7,881 bases of DNA, from contig CAIWTG010000208.1 of assembly GCA_903915565.1 (NCBI GenBank), forward strand, positions 1-7,881, in the 5' to 3' direction. A model generated the notes under the pieces. The model saw only the letters and a list, made by a program, of their open reading frames with translations, was not told where the DNA came from and did not search any database. The position numbers were made by a program, and so were the translations under genes. This document shows, one piece after another, positions 1 through 6,188 of the stretch. Each line of letters begins with the position of its first letter. The first letter of the stretch is position 1. Source of the DNA: an uncultured Chloroflexota bacterium (GTDB lineage Bacteria > Chloroflexota > Dehalococcoidia > Dehalococcoidales > RBG-16-60-22).

Positions 1-93
1 ATTCAACCCAGAATTATCACAAAATAATCACAGACGGCTGGAATTAGCCACTGGCAACTGAATTTTGTGAAAGAAAAAACGGAAAAATCGCGT

Positions 94-143
94 TAACGCT
101 AAAAATATAGAACTATCCGCCTCCAAAAAGAGGGGCAGCGTTA
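94..143. repeat. Inverted repeat TAACGCT...AGCGTTA just upstream of the -35 box
   Basis: TAACGCT (94-100) is exactly complementary to AGCGTTA (137-143) across 36 bases. Inside it a smaller stem, CCTC (120-123) with GAGG (130-133), closes a short A-rich loop. The left arm is also part of a perfect 10-base palindrome, GCGTTAACGC (90-99). The right arm ends about ten bases before the candidate -35 box, a position where regulator-binding sites often lie. This could be an operator or only chance in AT-rich DNA. No T-tract follows it, so it is not a convincing terminator. Confidence 0.3.
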
Positions 144-153
144 TATTTCTAAC

Positions 154-183
154 TTGACAAGGGGAAGCTGGCTAGTGTAGATT
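154..183 (+). promoter_or_regulatory. Candidate sigma-70-type promoter for the molybdoenzyme operon
   Basis: A perfect consensus -35 box, TTGACA, lies at 154-159. TAGATT at 178-183 matches four of six bases of the -10 consensus at a spacing of 18; the overlapping GTAGAT gives a spacing of 17. Transcription would begin near 190 and leave an untranslated leader of about 120 bases before the ATG at 313. The -35 box is strong and the -10 box is weak, which would fit a promoter that needs an activator. Confidence 0.4.
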
Positions 184-312
184 TTTAGGTGACTGCGTAA
201 AATTTTCGGTTTTTTTAGATAAATATTAACGAAAACAGCAATTTAACACCCCCTAAATTACCACAATACTAAACATAATCGCATATAGAACGCTGGAAGG
301 AGACTAAGTACA

Positions 313-2946
313 ATGGCTGACGTAAATGTCAAAAAAGTCGATGTAAAGCCAGACAAAACGGTATATAAATCGCTAGCATTGGGCGGACTGCTGGGCGGCG
401 GTGGCGAGTGTTCCATTGATGTGAAAGATGGAAAGGCAGTCAGAATCCGGCCGTTTCATTATGACGAAAAATACAGTAAGAAACATCTGAATCCATGGAA
501 AATGACCAGGAACGGCGCTACGCTGGAACCGCTGATGAAGGCGCTGCCCGGGACATTCTCGCTGGCCTATAAGAAAAGGACTTACTCTCCGAACCGCATC
601 AAATATCCGCTCATCAGGGTGGACTGGGACCCCAACGGCGAGAGAAATACGCAGAACCGCGGCAAGAGCAAGTACCGCCGGATTTCATGGGACGAGGCGA
701 CGAACATCGTTGCCAACGAAATCAAGAGGATGCACAAGACATACGGTCCGTGTTCCATCCTGGTGCAAGGCGACGGGCACGGCGAATGCAAAACGATTCA
801 TACCCCACATGGCCACAACGGGCGTCTGCTCGATATGATGGGCGGCTTCACCCAACAGGTAAGAGGGCCGGACAGCTGGGAAGGCTGGTACTGGGGCGCG
901 AAGCACGTCTGGGGACAGGGCTTCCAGGGGATGATGTCGCCGGCCGCCAACCTCATCAAAGATATCACCGAAAACTCTGAACTGCTTTTATTCTGGGGCT
1001 GCGACCCGGAAACTACACCCTGGGGCTTTACAGGACAGTATGCCACGCGTATCTGTTACTTCTGGACACAGGCGGGCCTCCCGCAGGTTTATATTTGCCC
1101 CGAACTTAACTACGGCGCCGCAGTACACGCCGATAAATGGATACCCGTACTGCCGAATACCGACGCCGCCCTACAGCTGGCAATTATATATGTATGGCTG
1201 AAGGAAGGCACCTGGAAAAAAGAGTACGTCAAAACCCACGCGGTGGGCATGGAACATATTGAAAACTACGTGCTGGGCAAAGAAGACGGCATCGCCAAGA
1301 CGCCAGAATGGGCATCGAAGAAATGCGGCGTGCCGGAGTGGACGATTAAAGCCCTGGCGCGAGAGTTCGGTAAAAAAATTACGTCGATCATACATTACTT
1401 CGGCGGTTCTTTCATCCGCGGCCCGTACTCGCATGAACCGGGCAGACTAGAGTGCGTTTTACTCGGCATGCAGGGACTCGGCGGGCCCGGCGTACATCAA
1501 TGCCAGATAAGTTACTTCGGTATGCCCAGAGCGGAGGGGCTAAAGAGTATCCGGTACTTTAACCCGGCTTTAACCGAACGCTTGAGAATACCCTGCCGCA
1601 CGACCATTGACGCCTGGGGTAAGCAGTTAATACCCAAGACGATGATTCAGGACGCAATTCTTAAACCGCCTCTATCCTTCAACGGCAGTGGCGGACAGGA
1701 ATCAAATACCGAAGACCAATTTGTAAATTACACCTATCCTATCGCCAAGGAAAAGGGCGGCGCCTTAATACACATGATATGGACGGACACACCCTGCCGC
1801 ATTACCTGCTGGGGGCACGGCAACTGGACGATTGACGCCTTCCAGCATGACTCAATCGAATTTGTCGTGGCACAGCACCCCTGGCTGGAAAACGAATGTT
1901 TGTACGCCGATATCATCCTGCCGGCCAACACCACGCTGGAGGTAGAAGATATCGTAACCAATACGCGGCAGGGGCCGCACTTCCAGAGCGTTACCATCCA
2001 GGAGCAAGCCATCAAGCCCATCGGCGAAAGCATGAGCGATTATGAAATAGTGCTGGCGGTTGCCGAGAAGCTCGGTATGGGCGAAAAATTCTCCGAGGGT
2101 AAAACGACCAGAGACCTACAAAAAGACGTCTTTGACACCATGGAACTGGGCGCCATGACGACATGGGAAGATTTCATGGATAAAAAATGCTTCGTCTACC
2201 CGGTGGCTAAGGACTGGGAGAACGACACACCCGGTTTCAGAAAATTCTACGAAGACCCGGTGAAAAATCCTCTACAAACGCCGAGCGGCAAGCTGGAGTT
2301 TTATTCGGAGAGGCTGGCGAAATACTTCCCTGACGATAAAGAAAGACCGCCATCCCCGAAGTGGATTGAGCGCGGCGAGACACATGATGAGCGAATCTCC
2401 AGCGAGCGGTACAATATGTTCCCACTGCTCTGCATGTCGAACCACGGACGGTGGCGCACTCATGCCCAGGGCGACGACATCAGCTGGACGCGAGAAACCC
2501 GCACGGGCAAAGTGCTGGGAACCGATGGATATAGATACGAGCCGGTTTGGCTGAATCCCCAGGACGCCGAAAAACGCGGCATCAATGATGGGGATATCGT
2601 AAAAGTGTTTAACGAGCGGGGCGTAGTGCTCTGCGGGGCGAGGGTCTGGGAGAGAATGTGTGCAGGCGTAGCTTATGTAGACCACGGGGCGCGGCATGAC
2701 CCGATTATAGACGGCGTGGACCGGGGTGGGGCAATTAACACCATTTCCCCCAACGGCATCGTCTCCAAAAACGCTTGCGGCCAGGCGACCAGCGGCTATC
2801 TAGTTGATGTTCAGAAGCTCACCGAAAACGACTATAAAGAATGGCGCGCCAAAGACCCAGTATCTTTCGACGACGCGTTTAAGAGAGAATATGACCCAGG
2901 GGCCGGCTTAAGATTCAACGGCTGGGTTGAAGGAGGGATGGAATAA
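313..2946 (+). CDS. Molybdopterin (bis-MGD) oxidoreductase catalytic subunit, pyrogallol-phloroglucinol transhydroxylase (AthL)-like
   Basis: This is the large subunit of a DMSO-reductase-superfamily enzyme, 877 residues against 875 for P. acidigallici transhydroxylase AthL. Shared landmarks are DPNGERN (106-112), RISWDEAT (123-130), PDSWEGW (186-192) and GESMSDYEI (571-579). The C-terminal pterin-dinucleotide-binding domain spans roughly 700-835. By eye alignment, the AthL Mo ligand Ser175 is Ser188, and catalytic His144 and Asp174 are His156 and Asp187. The equivalent of Tyr404 is not clear. The first 100 residues hold only one cysteine (C33), so the N-terminal [4Fe-4S] site of most superfamily members is absent, as in AthL. 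There is no Tat or Sec signal, so it should be cytoplasmic. AAGGAG (297-302) supports the start. It is coupled to the Fe-S subunit downstream. Family placement is firm; the substrate is unknown. Acetylene hydratase is unlikely, because it has an N-terminal cluster and a Cys ligand. Confidence 0.88.
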   Translation: MADVNVKKVDVKPDKTVYKSLALGGLLGGGGECSIDVKDGKAVRIRPFHYDEKYSKKHLNPWKMTRNGATLEPLMKALPGTFSLAYKKRTYSPNRIKYPLIRVDWDPNGERNTQNRGKSKYRRISWDEATNIVANEIKRMHKTYGPCSILVQGDGHGECKTIHTPHGHNGRLLDMMGGFTQQVRGPDSWEGWYWGAKHVWGQGFQGMMSPAANLIKDITENSELLLFWGCDPETTPWGFTGQYATRICYFWTQAGLPQVYICPELNYGAAVHADKWIPVLPNTDAALQLAIIYVWLKEGTWKKEYVKTHAVGMEHIENYVLGKEDGIAKTPEWASKKCGVPEWTIKALAREFGKKITSIIHYFGGSFIRGPYSHEPGRLECVLLGMQGLGGPGVHQCQISYFGMPRAEGLKSIRYFNPALTERLRIPCRTTIDAWGKQLIPKTMIQDAILKPPLSFNGSGGQESNTEDQFVNYTYPIAKEKGGALIHMIWTDTPCRITCWGHGNWTIDAFQHDSIEFVVAQHPWLENECLYADIILPANTTLEVEDIVTNTRQGPHFQSVTIQEQAIKPIGESMSDYEIVLAVAEKLGMGEKFSEGKTTRDLQKDVFDTMELGAMTTWEDFMDKKCFVYPVAKDWENDTPGFRKFYEDPVKNPLQTPSGKLEFYSERLAKYFPDDKERPPSPKWIERGETHDERISSERYNMFPLLCMSNHGRWRTHAQGDDISWTRETRTGKVLGTDGYRYEPVWLNPQDAEKRGINDGDIVKVFNERGVVLCGARVWERMCAGVAYVDHGARHDPIIDGVDRGGAINTISPNGIVSKNACGQATSGYLVDVQKLTENDYKEWRAKDPVSFDDAFKREYDPGAGLRFNGWVEGGME

Positions 2947-2948
2947 TG
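2930..2948 (+). promoter_or_regulatory. Shine-Dalgarno inside the large-subunit gene, with overlapping stop/start TAATG
   Basis: AAGGAGGG (2930-2937) lies within the last codons of the large-subunit gene, eight bases before the small-subunit ATG (2946-2948). That ATG shares its A with the large-subunit TAA (2944-2946). The arrangement is typical of translational coupling and would keep the two subunits in equal amounts. The ribosome-binding sequence also encodes part of the Glu-Gly-Gly-Met-Glu C-terminus of the large subunit. Confidence 0.85.
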
Positions 2949-3770
2949 AAGGTCTTTGTTATCGACGTTGGAATTTGTAACGGCTGCTACAGCTGCCAGA
3001 TTGCCTGCAAAGACGAGCACGTGGGCAACGACTGGACACCTATCGCCAAACCCCAACCGGATACGGGCCAATTCTGGCTAAAACTAAACGAATACATCCG
3101 CGGCACAGTGCCCAAGGTGAAGATGCATTATATTCCCTTAATCTGCCAGCACTGCGATAAAGCGCCGTGTATGCCTGCCTGTCCCGTTAACGCTATATAT
3201 AAGCGCGACGACGGATTGGTCATTATCGACTCGGTGAAGTGCACCGGGTGCAAAGCCTGCGTGGACGCCTGCCCTTACAGCGCCATCTACTTTAATGAAG
3301 ACCTAAATATCGCGCAAAAGTGCACGGGGTGCGCCCATCTATTAGACGGCGGGGAGTGGAAGATACCGCGCTGCGCCGACTCATGCCCCACCGAGGCAAT
3401 TAAATTCGGCGAGGAATCGGAATTCAAAGCCCTGATTGCTAAAGCCGAGGTACTTAAACCAGAGCTTAAGACGAAGCCGAGAGTTTATTACCTGAACATC
3501 CCCAAGAAGTTCATCGCGGGCACAGTTTATGACCCCATCGAGAAGGAAGTGGTCATCGGGGCGACGTGCACATTAACCGCAAAAGCAGGTAAAAAAGCTA
3601 CCGCCACGACGGACGCTTTCGGGGATTTCTGGTTCCAGGACCTGGCGGATGGATTATATGATTTAACCATTGAAGCGAAAGGATTCGCTGCCAAGAGCTT
3701 TGATAAGCTAAACACCGAAAAAGATATTAATCTGGGCGACATTCCGCTGGACAAAACTAAAAAGAAATAG
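2946..3770 (+). CDS. Four-cluster ferredoxin-type Fe-S subunit with C-terminal Ig-like domain, transhydroxylase (BthL)-like
   Basis: This is the electron-transfer subunit partnering the upstream molybdoenzyme. At 274 residues it has the same length as P. acidigallici BthL. Sixteen cysteines fall in four groups: C11/14/17/21, C67/70/75/79, C99/102/105/109 and C126/129/143/147. This is the classic DmsB/NrfC pattern for four [4Fe-4S] clusters. Shared features with BthL include AQKCxxCAHLLD (123-134) and KPELxTKPRVYY (171-182). Residues about 188-270 form a carboxypeptidase-regulatory/Ig-like beta domain (TTDAFGDFWFQDL near 221-233), also present in BthL. There is no signal peptide and no NrfD/DmsC-type membrane anchor gene nearby, so the complex should be soluble and cytoplasmic. 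BthL is known to carry three clusters, so the intact fourth set here is a real difference. The C-terminus is Lys-rich. Confidence 0.88.
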   Translation: MKVFVIDVGICNGCYSCQIACKDEHVGNDWTPIAKPQPDTGQFWLKLNEYIRGTVPKVKMHYIPLICQHCDKAPCMPACPVNAIYKRDDGLVIIDSVKCTGCKACVDACPYSAIYFNEDLNIAQKCTGCAHLLDGGEWKIPRCADSCPTEAIKFGEESEFKALIAKAEVLKPELKTKPRVYYLNIPKKFIAGTVYDPIEKEVVIGATCTLTAKAGKKATATTDAFGDFWFQDLADGLYDLTIEAKGFAAKSFDKLNTEKDINLGDIPLDKTKKK

Positions 3771-3794
3771 TAGAATAGACATCACCTTGCTTAG

Positions 3795-3825
3795 AGGGGG
3801 AGCCTTTCGGCTCCCCCTATTTTTT
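3795..3825 (+). terminator. Strong intrinsic terminator between convergent genes
   Basis: The hairpin has a perfect ten-pair, GC-rich stem. AGGGGGAGCC (3795-3804) pairs with GGCTCCCCCT (3809-3818) across a TTTC loop, and six T residues follow at 3820-3825. It starts 24 bases after the Fe-S subunit stop codon and should end the two-gene operon. The T-tract runs into the stop codon of the convergent VOC gene (TAA, read on the minus strand at 3826-3824). In that direction the hairpin lacks a T-run, so it would at best be a weak terminator. Confidence 0.92.
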
Positions 3826-4288
3826 ATCTCTCGCCGCGCTGAACGAGTTCAACGATGAAACCAGCCACGTCAAGATCGAGGTAGGTTACGCCGCCGCCAC
3901 CTTTAAATTGGGACGTCAGCAAAACTTCGGAGCCCTGTTTAGTCAGGCGCTTCACATCATCCTGAAGATTATCCACCATAAAGCCAAGGTGCTGGATGCC
4001 TTCGCCTTTTTTATCGAGAAATTCTCGGTGCGGCGAATCGCCGTTAAGCGGCTGGATTAGTTCAAGCTCCATATCGCCGACATGAGTAATCTGAATAGCT
4101 ACACGCTGGCTGGGGACGAAAGGTTTGCCACGATAGATTTCCTGGGCATCGGGCGGCGGCATCCTCGGGGTGAAGGGACCAATACCTAAAGCGGTCAAAC
4201 GTTCGATGGTCTTATTCATATCCCTAACGACCAAACCGACATGGGCGAGGCGTGAAAAAGTATTTTTGCCAGGTTTATTATTTTCCAT
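3824..4288 (-). CDS. VOC-superfamily protein, methylmalonyl-CoA epimerase-like
   Basis: This is a 154-residue protein with two beta-alpha-beta-beta-beta (vicinal oxygen chelate) modules, about 12-80 and 97-150. Likely metal ligands are His16 (RLAHVGLVV), Glu76 (ELELIQP), His100 (IQHLGF) and Glu147 (IVELVQ). The run ELIQPLNGDSPHREFL followed by GIQHLGFMVDN closely resembles methylmalonyl-CoA epimerases, which interconvert the R and S forms of methylmalonyl-CoA. The segment after the first helix (GIGPFTPRMPPPDAQE, 35-50) looks unlike typical epimerases, and I cannot place the second catalytic base. Another VOC reaction, such as a glyoxalase or dioxygenase type, is therefore possible. No mutase or propionyl-CoA carboxylase gene lies in the window. 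AGGAG (4300-4296 on the minus strand) sits seven bases before the ATG. The gene converges on the molybdoenzyme operon and diverges from the reductase gene. Confidence 0.8.
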   Translation of the reverse strand: MENNKPGKNTFSRLAHVGLVVRDMNKTIERLTALGIGPFTPRMPPPDAQEIYRGKPFVPSQRVAIQITHVGDMELELIQPLNGDSPHREFLDKKGEGIQHLGFMVDNLQDDVKRLTKQGSEVLLTSQFKGGGGVTYLDLDVAGFIVELVQRGER

Positions 4289-4295
4289 ATTGATA

Positions 4296-4300
4296 CTCCT
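4296..4300 (-). promoter_or_regulatory. Shine-Dalgarno AGGAG of the VOC gene
   Basis: On the minus strand AGGAG is followed by a seven-base spacer and ATG (4288-4286). This is ideal spacing and fixes the start of the VOC protein. Confidence 0.8.
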
Positions 4301-4396
4301 GTAGACAAATTACGTTTCATCCACATATTATTCCGAATGTTTATATTTGCGCTAATGTCCCAAGTTGGTTACACTCAAACCAGAGGGATAACGTGC

Positions 4397-4402
4397 GGAG
4401 GT
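4397..4402 (+). promoter_or_regulatory. Shine-Dalgarno GGAGGT that sets the reductase start
   Basis: GGAGGT lies six bases before the ATG at 4409-4411, which begins a protein running directly into its FAD-binding beta strand (SNIVIIGG). The frame is open further upstream to an ATG at 4337, but that would add 24 residues unrelated to the family and lacks a good ribosome-binding site. The later start is therefore preferred. Confidence 0.85.
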
Positions 4403-4408
4403 ATTGCC

Positions 4409-6100
4409 ATGACCAAGCCAAGTAACATCGTCATCATCGGTGGGACGGCGTGCGGGCCTAAAGCGGCCGCCAGGGCAAGACGGCTGGACCCAACAGCCAG
4501 GATAACCATCATCGAGCAGAGGGATAATTTATCCACTACCACCTGCGGCCTGCCCTATTTTATCGGTGGGGCGGTTAAGGAGAGGGACTTAGTTTCGCGG
4601 CAGGCGGACTACTTTCGTAATGTCTTTGACATGACTGTTTTGACCGGCACTAGAGCGTTAAAGATTGACCGACCGGCGCACCAGGTGGAAGTAGTTGATA
4701 TTAAAACGGATAAGCACACAAATCTGGATTACGATAAGCTGGTGATTGCCACCGGCGCCACGCCGACCGTGCCTAACTGGGAAGGCAAGGACCTGAAGGG
4801 CATTTTCACATTAAATAATATACCGGATGCCCTGGCAATAAGCAATTATATGACAACTGTGAAATTTAAAGAGGCGGTGATTGTGGGGGCGGGGCTAATC
4901 GGGCTGGAGGCGGCGGAAAACTTCGTCGCCGCGGGGTTCAAGGTCACCATCCTCGAAGCCCTGGGGTGGCCGCTGCCAGCGTTGCTGGATTGGGAAATCG
5001 CAGTGCACGTGGAAAAACATTTGAAATCGAAAGGCGTCAATTTAAAGTTCGGACAGCGCGTGACCGGTTTCCGGGGGGACGGCGAGGGACGGGTAAACAA
5101 AGTCATGCTGGGGGAAACGGGGATTGATGCGGGCATCGTTTTACTATCGTTGGGAGTAAGGCCCAACACCACCCTGGCCAAAGAAGCCGGACTGAACATC
5201 GGCGCAACGGGCGGGATTGCCGTTAACGATTACCTCCAGACCAGCGACCCGGATATTTACGCCGGCGGGGACTCCACAGAAATGGTCGACCTGATAACGA
5301 AGAGGAAGGTTTTAGTGCCGCTGGGCTCCACCGCCAATAAACACGGCAGGGTCATTGGCACCAACGTAACCGGCGGCAAAGACACTTTCCCCGGGGTGGT
5401 GGGAACAGGCATTGTTAAAGTCTTTGATTATAACGTGGGCCGGGTGGGGCTTAACGAAGCGCAGGCGAAAGGTGCCGGATATGAAATAGTCGCCGCGCTG
5501 GTGCCCGGCACTGACCATGCCACATACTATCCGGGCGCTAAAGACATACTCGTGAAACTCATCGCCGAAAAAACCAGCGGCAAACTGCTGGGCGGACAGG
5601 TCGTCGGGACGGGTGATGCCGCCAAGCGAATCGACGTGTTGGCGACGGCTCTGACGCTGGGAGCAACGGCGGACGACCTGGCTAATATAGACCTGGGTTA
5701 CGCCCCGCCGTACAACAGCGCCATGGACCCGCTGCACAACGCCGCCAATGTCATCCGCAACAAGCGGGCGGGTTACGCGCGGGGAATAACAGCGCAAGAG
5801 GTTAAAAACAAACTCGACAAAGGCGAAAAATTCGTCCTGCTGGACGTGCGCTCCAATGAGGAATGGCAAGCTCAACACATCGAAGCTCCGCAGGTAAAAT
5901 TACTCCCACTAACGGAATTGCGCAGCAGAATGGGCGAGCTAAACAAAGACGATGAAATAGTCATCTTCTGCCGGACAAGCATACGGTCCTACCAGGCGGA
6001 GAGGATGCTTGAAGGAGCCGGCTTCAAAAATGTCCAGTTCATGGACGGCAGTTTAAGCGCCTGGCCTTACGAAACGGTTACGTCGCCGCCGTTAATTTGA
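4409..6100 (+). CDS. FAD-dependent CoA-disulfide/persulfide reductase with C-terminal rhodanese domain
   Basis: This 563-residue flavoprotein belongs to the CoADR-RHD/Npsr group, which uses NAD(P)H to reduce CoA disulfide, CoA persulfide or polysulfide. Domains in order are: N-terminal FAD site (IVIIGGTACGPKAA, 7-20); redox-active Cys46 in TTTCGLPYFIGG; NAD(P)H site (VIVGAGLIGLEAAE, 157-170); second FAD motif (DIYAGGDS, 282-289); and dimerisation domain from about 330, with YAPPYNSAMDP (431-441) matching the region of catalytic tyrosines in CoA-disulfide reductases. A rhodanese domain follows (about 458-558), with Cys521 in the CRTSIRS loop ready to carry a persulfide. The usual SFxxC motif is altered to S42-T-T-T-C46, and an extra Cys15 lies in the FAD phosphate loop. 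A role in sulfur or thiol redox balance is inferred; the exact electron acceptor is not readable from sequence. It is divergent from the VOC gene. Confidence 0.88.
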   Translation: MTKPSNIVIIGGTACGPKAAARARRLDPTARITIIEQRDNLSTTTCGLPYFIGGAVKERDLVSRQADYFRNVFDMTVLTGTRALKIDRPAHQVEVVDIKTDKHTNLDYDKLVIATGATPTVPNWEGKDLKGIFTLNNIPDALAISNYMTTVKFKEAVIVGAGLIGLEAAENFVAAGFKVTILEALGWPLPALLDWEIAVHVEKHLKSKGVNLKFGQRVTGFRGDGEGRVNKVMLGETGIDAGIVLLSLGVRPNTTLAKEAGLNIGATGGIAVNDYLQTSDPDIYAGGDSTEMVDLITKRKVLVPLGSTANKHGRVIGTNVTGGKDTFPGVVGTGIVKVFDYNVGRVGLNEAQAKGAGYEIVAALVPGTDHATYYPGAKDILVKLIAEKTSGKLLGGQVVGTGDAAKRIDVLATALTLGATADDLANIDLGYAPPYNSAMDPLHNAANVIRNKRAGYARGITAQEVKNKLDKGEKFVLLDVRSNEEWQAQHIEAPQVKLLPLTELRSRMGELNKDDEIVIFCRTSIRSYQAERMLEGAGFKNVQFMDGSLSAWPYETVTSPPLI

Positions 6101-6188
6101 TAAATAGTTAAAAACAATTTAGTACGCAGCCTTGCACCTACCGCGTAACTATAATAAAATTTAGTAACCGCGGAAAAAGGGGGCTAAA
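6101..6188 (+). promoter_or_regulatory. Gap with a consensus -10 box and direct repeats ahead of the aldolase gene
   Basis: The 88-base gap contains a perfect TATAAT (6150-6155), but the nearest -35-like TTGCAC (6132-6137) is only 12 bases away, too close for a standard promoter. AATTTAGTA occurs twice (6116-6124 and 6158-6166), 42 bases apart, flanking the TATAAT. CCGCG (6141-6145) can pair with CGCGG (6169-6173), just before the AGGGGG ribosome-binding site (6178-6183). No terminator hairpin for the reductase gene is visible, so read-through is likely, possibly with an added internal promoter. Confidence 0.3.

Larger units (their letters stand above)
1..312. other. AT-rich non-coding leader upstream of the molybdoenzyme operon
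   Basis: I see no supportable gene here. On the minus strand every frame meets a stop within 30 bases of the left edge, so no gene leaves the window leftwards. On the plus strand one frame is open from the edge for only 19 codons, up to a TGA at 59-61, which is too short to call an upstream gene end. The stretch is clearly richer in A and T than the genes. It holds a candidate promoter, an inverted repeat with a small palindrome, and a long untranslated leader ending in a Shine-Dalgarno sequence (AAGGAG, 297-302) ten bases before the first ATG. Confidence 0.7.

Noticed and set aside
2..61. Possible C-terminal end of an upstream gene (19 open codons to TGA)
   Set aside because: The length is well within chance expectation, the composition is AT-rich, and no recognisable protein sequence is visible.
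120..133. CCTC/GAGG hairpin as a terminator of an upstream gene
   Set aside because: It has only four pairs and no T-tract follows.
2272..2697. 141-codon antisense open frame within the molybdoenzyme large-subunit gene
   Set aside because: The plus-strand frame encodes the conserved pterin-binding domain here. The antisense product shows no family features and I found no supporting ribosome-binding site.
313..2946. Acetylene hydratase or a classical periplasmic DMSO-reductase-type enzyme
   Set aside because: There is no N-terminal [4Fe-4S] cysteine motif, no twin-arginine signal, and the metal ligand position is Ser in PDSW rather than Cys. The paired Fe-S subunit with an Ig-like tail fits the transhydroxylase family instead.
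4337..4408. Upstream start that would extend the reductase by 24 residues
   Set aside because: The extension is not like the family N-terminus. GGAGGT at 4397-4402 is ideally placed for the ATG at 4409.
5312..5878. 188-codon open frame antisense to the reductase gene
   Set aside because: It lies wholly opposite a gene with clear catalytic motifs. Its translation shows no recognisable domain, and long antisense frames are common opposite GC-rich codons.
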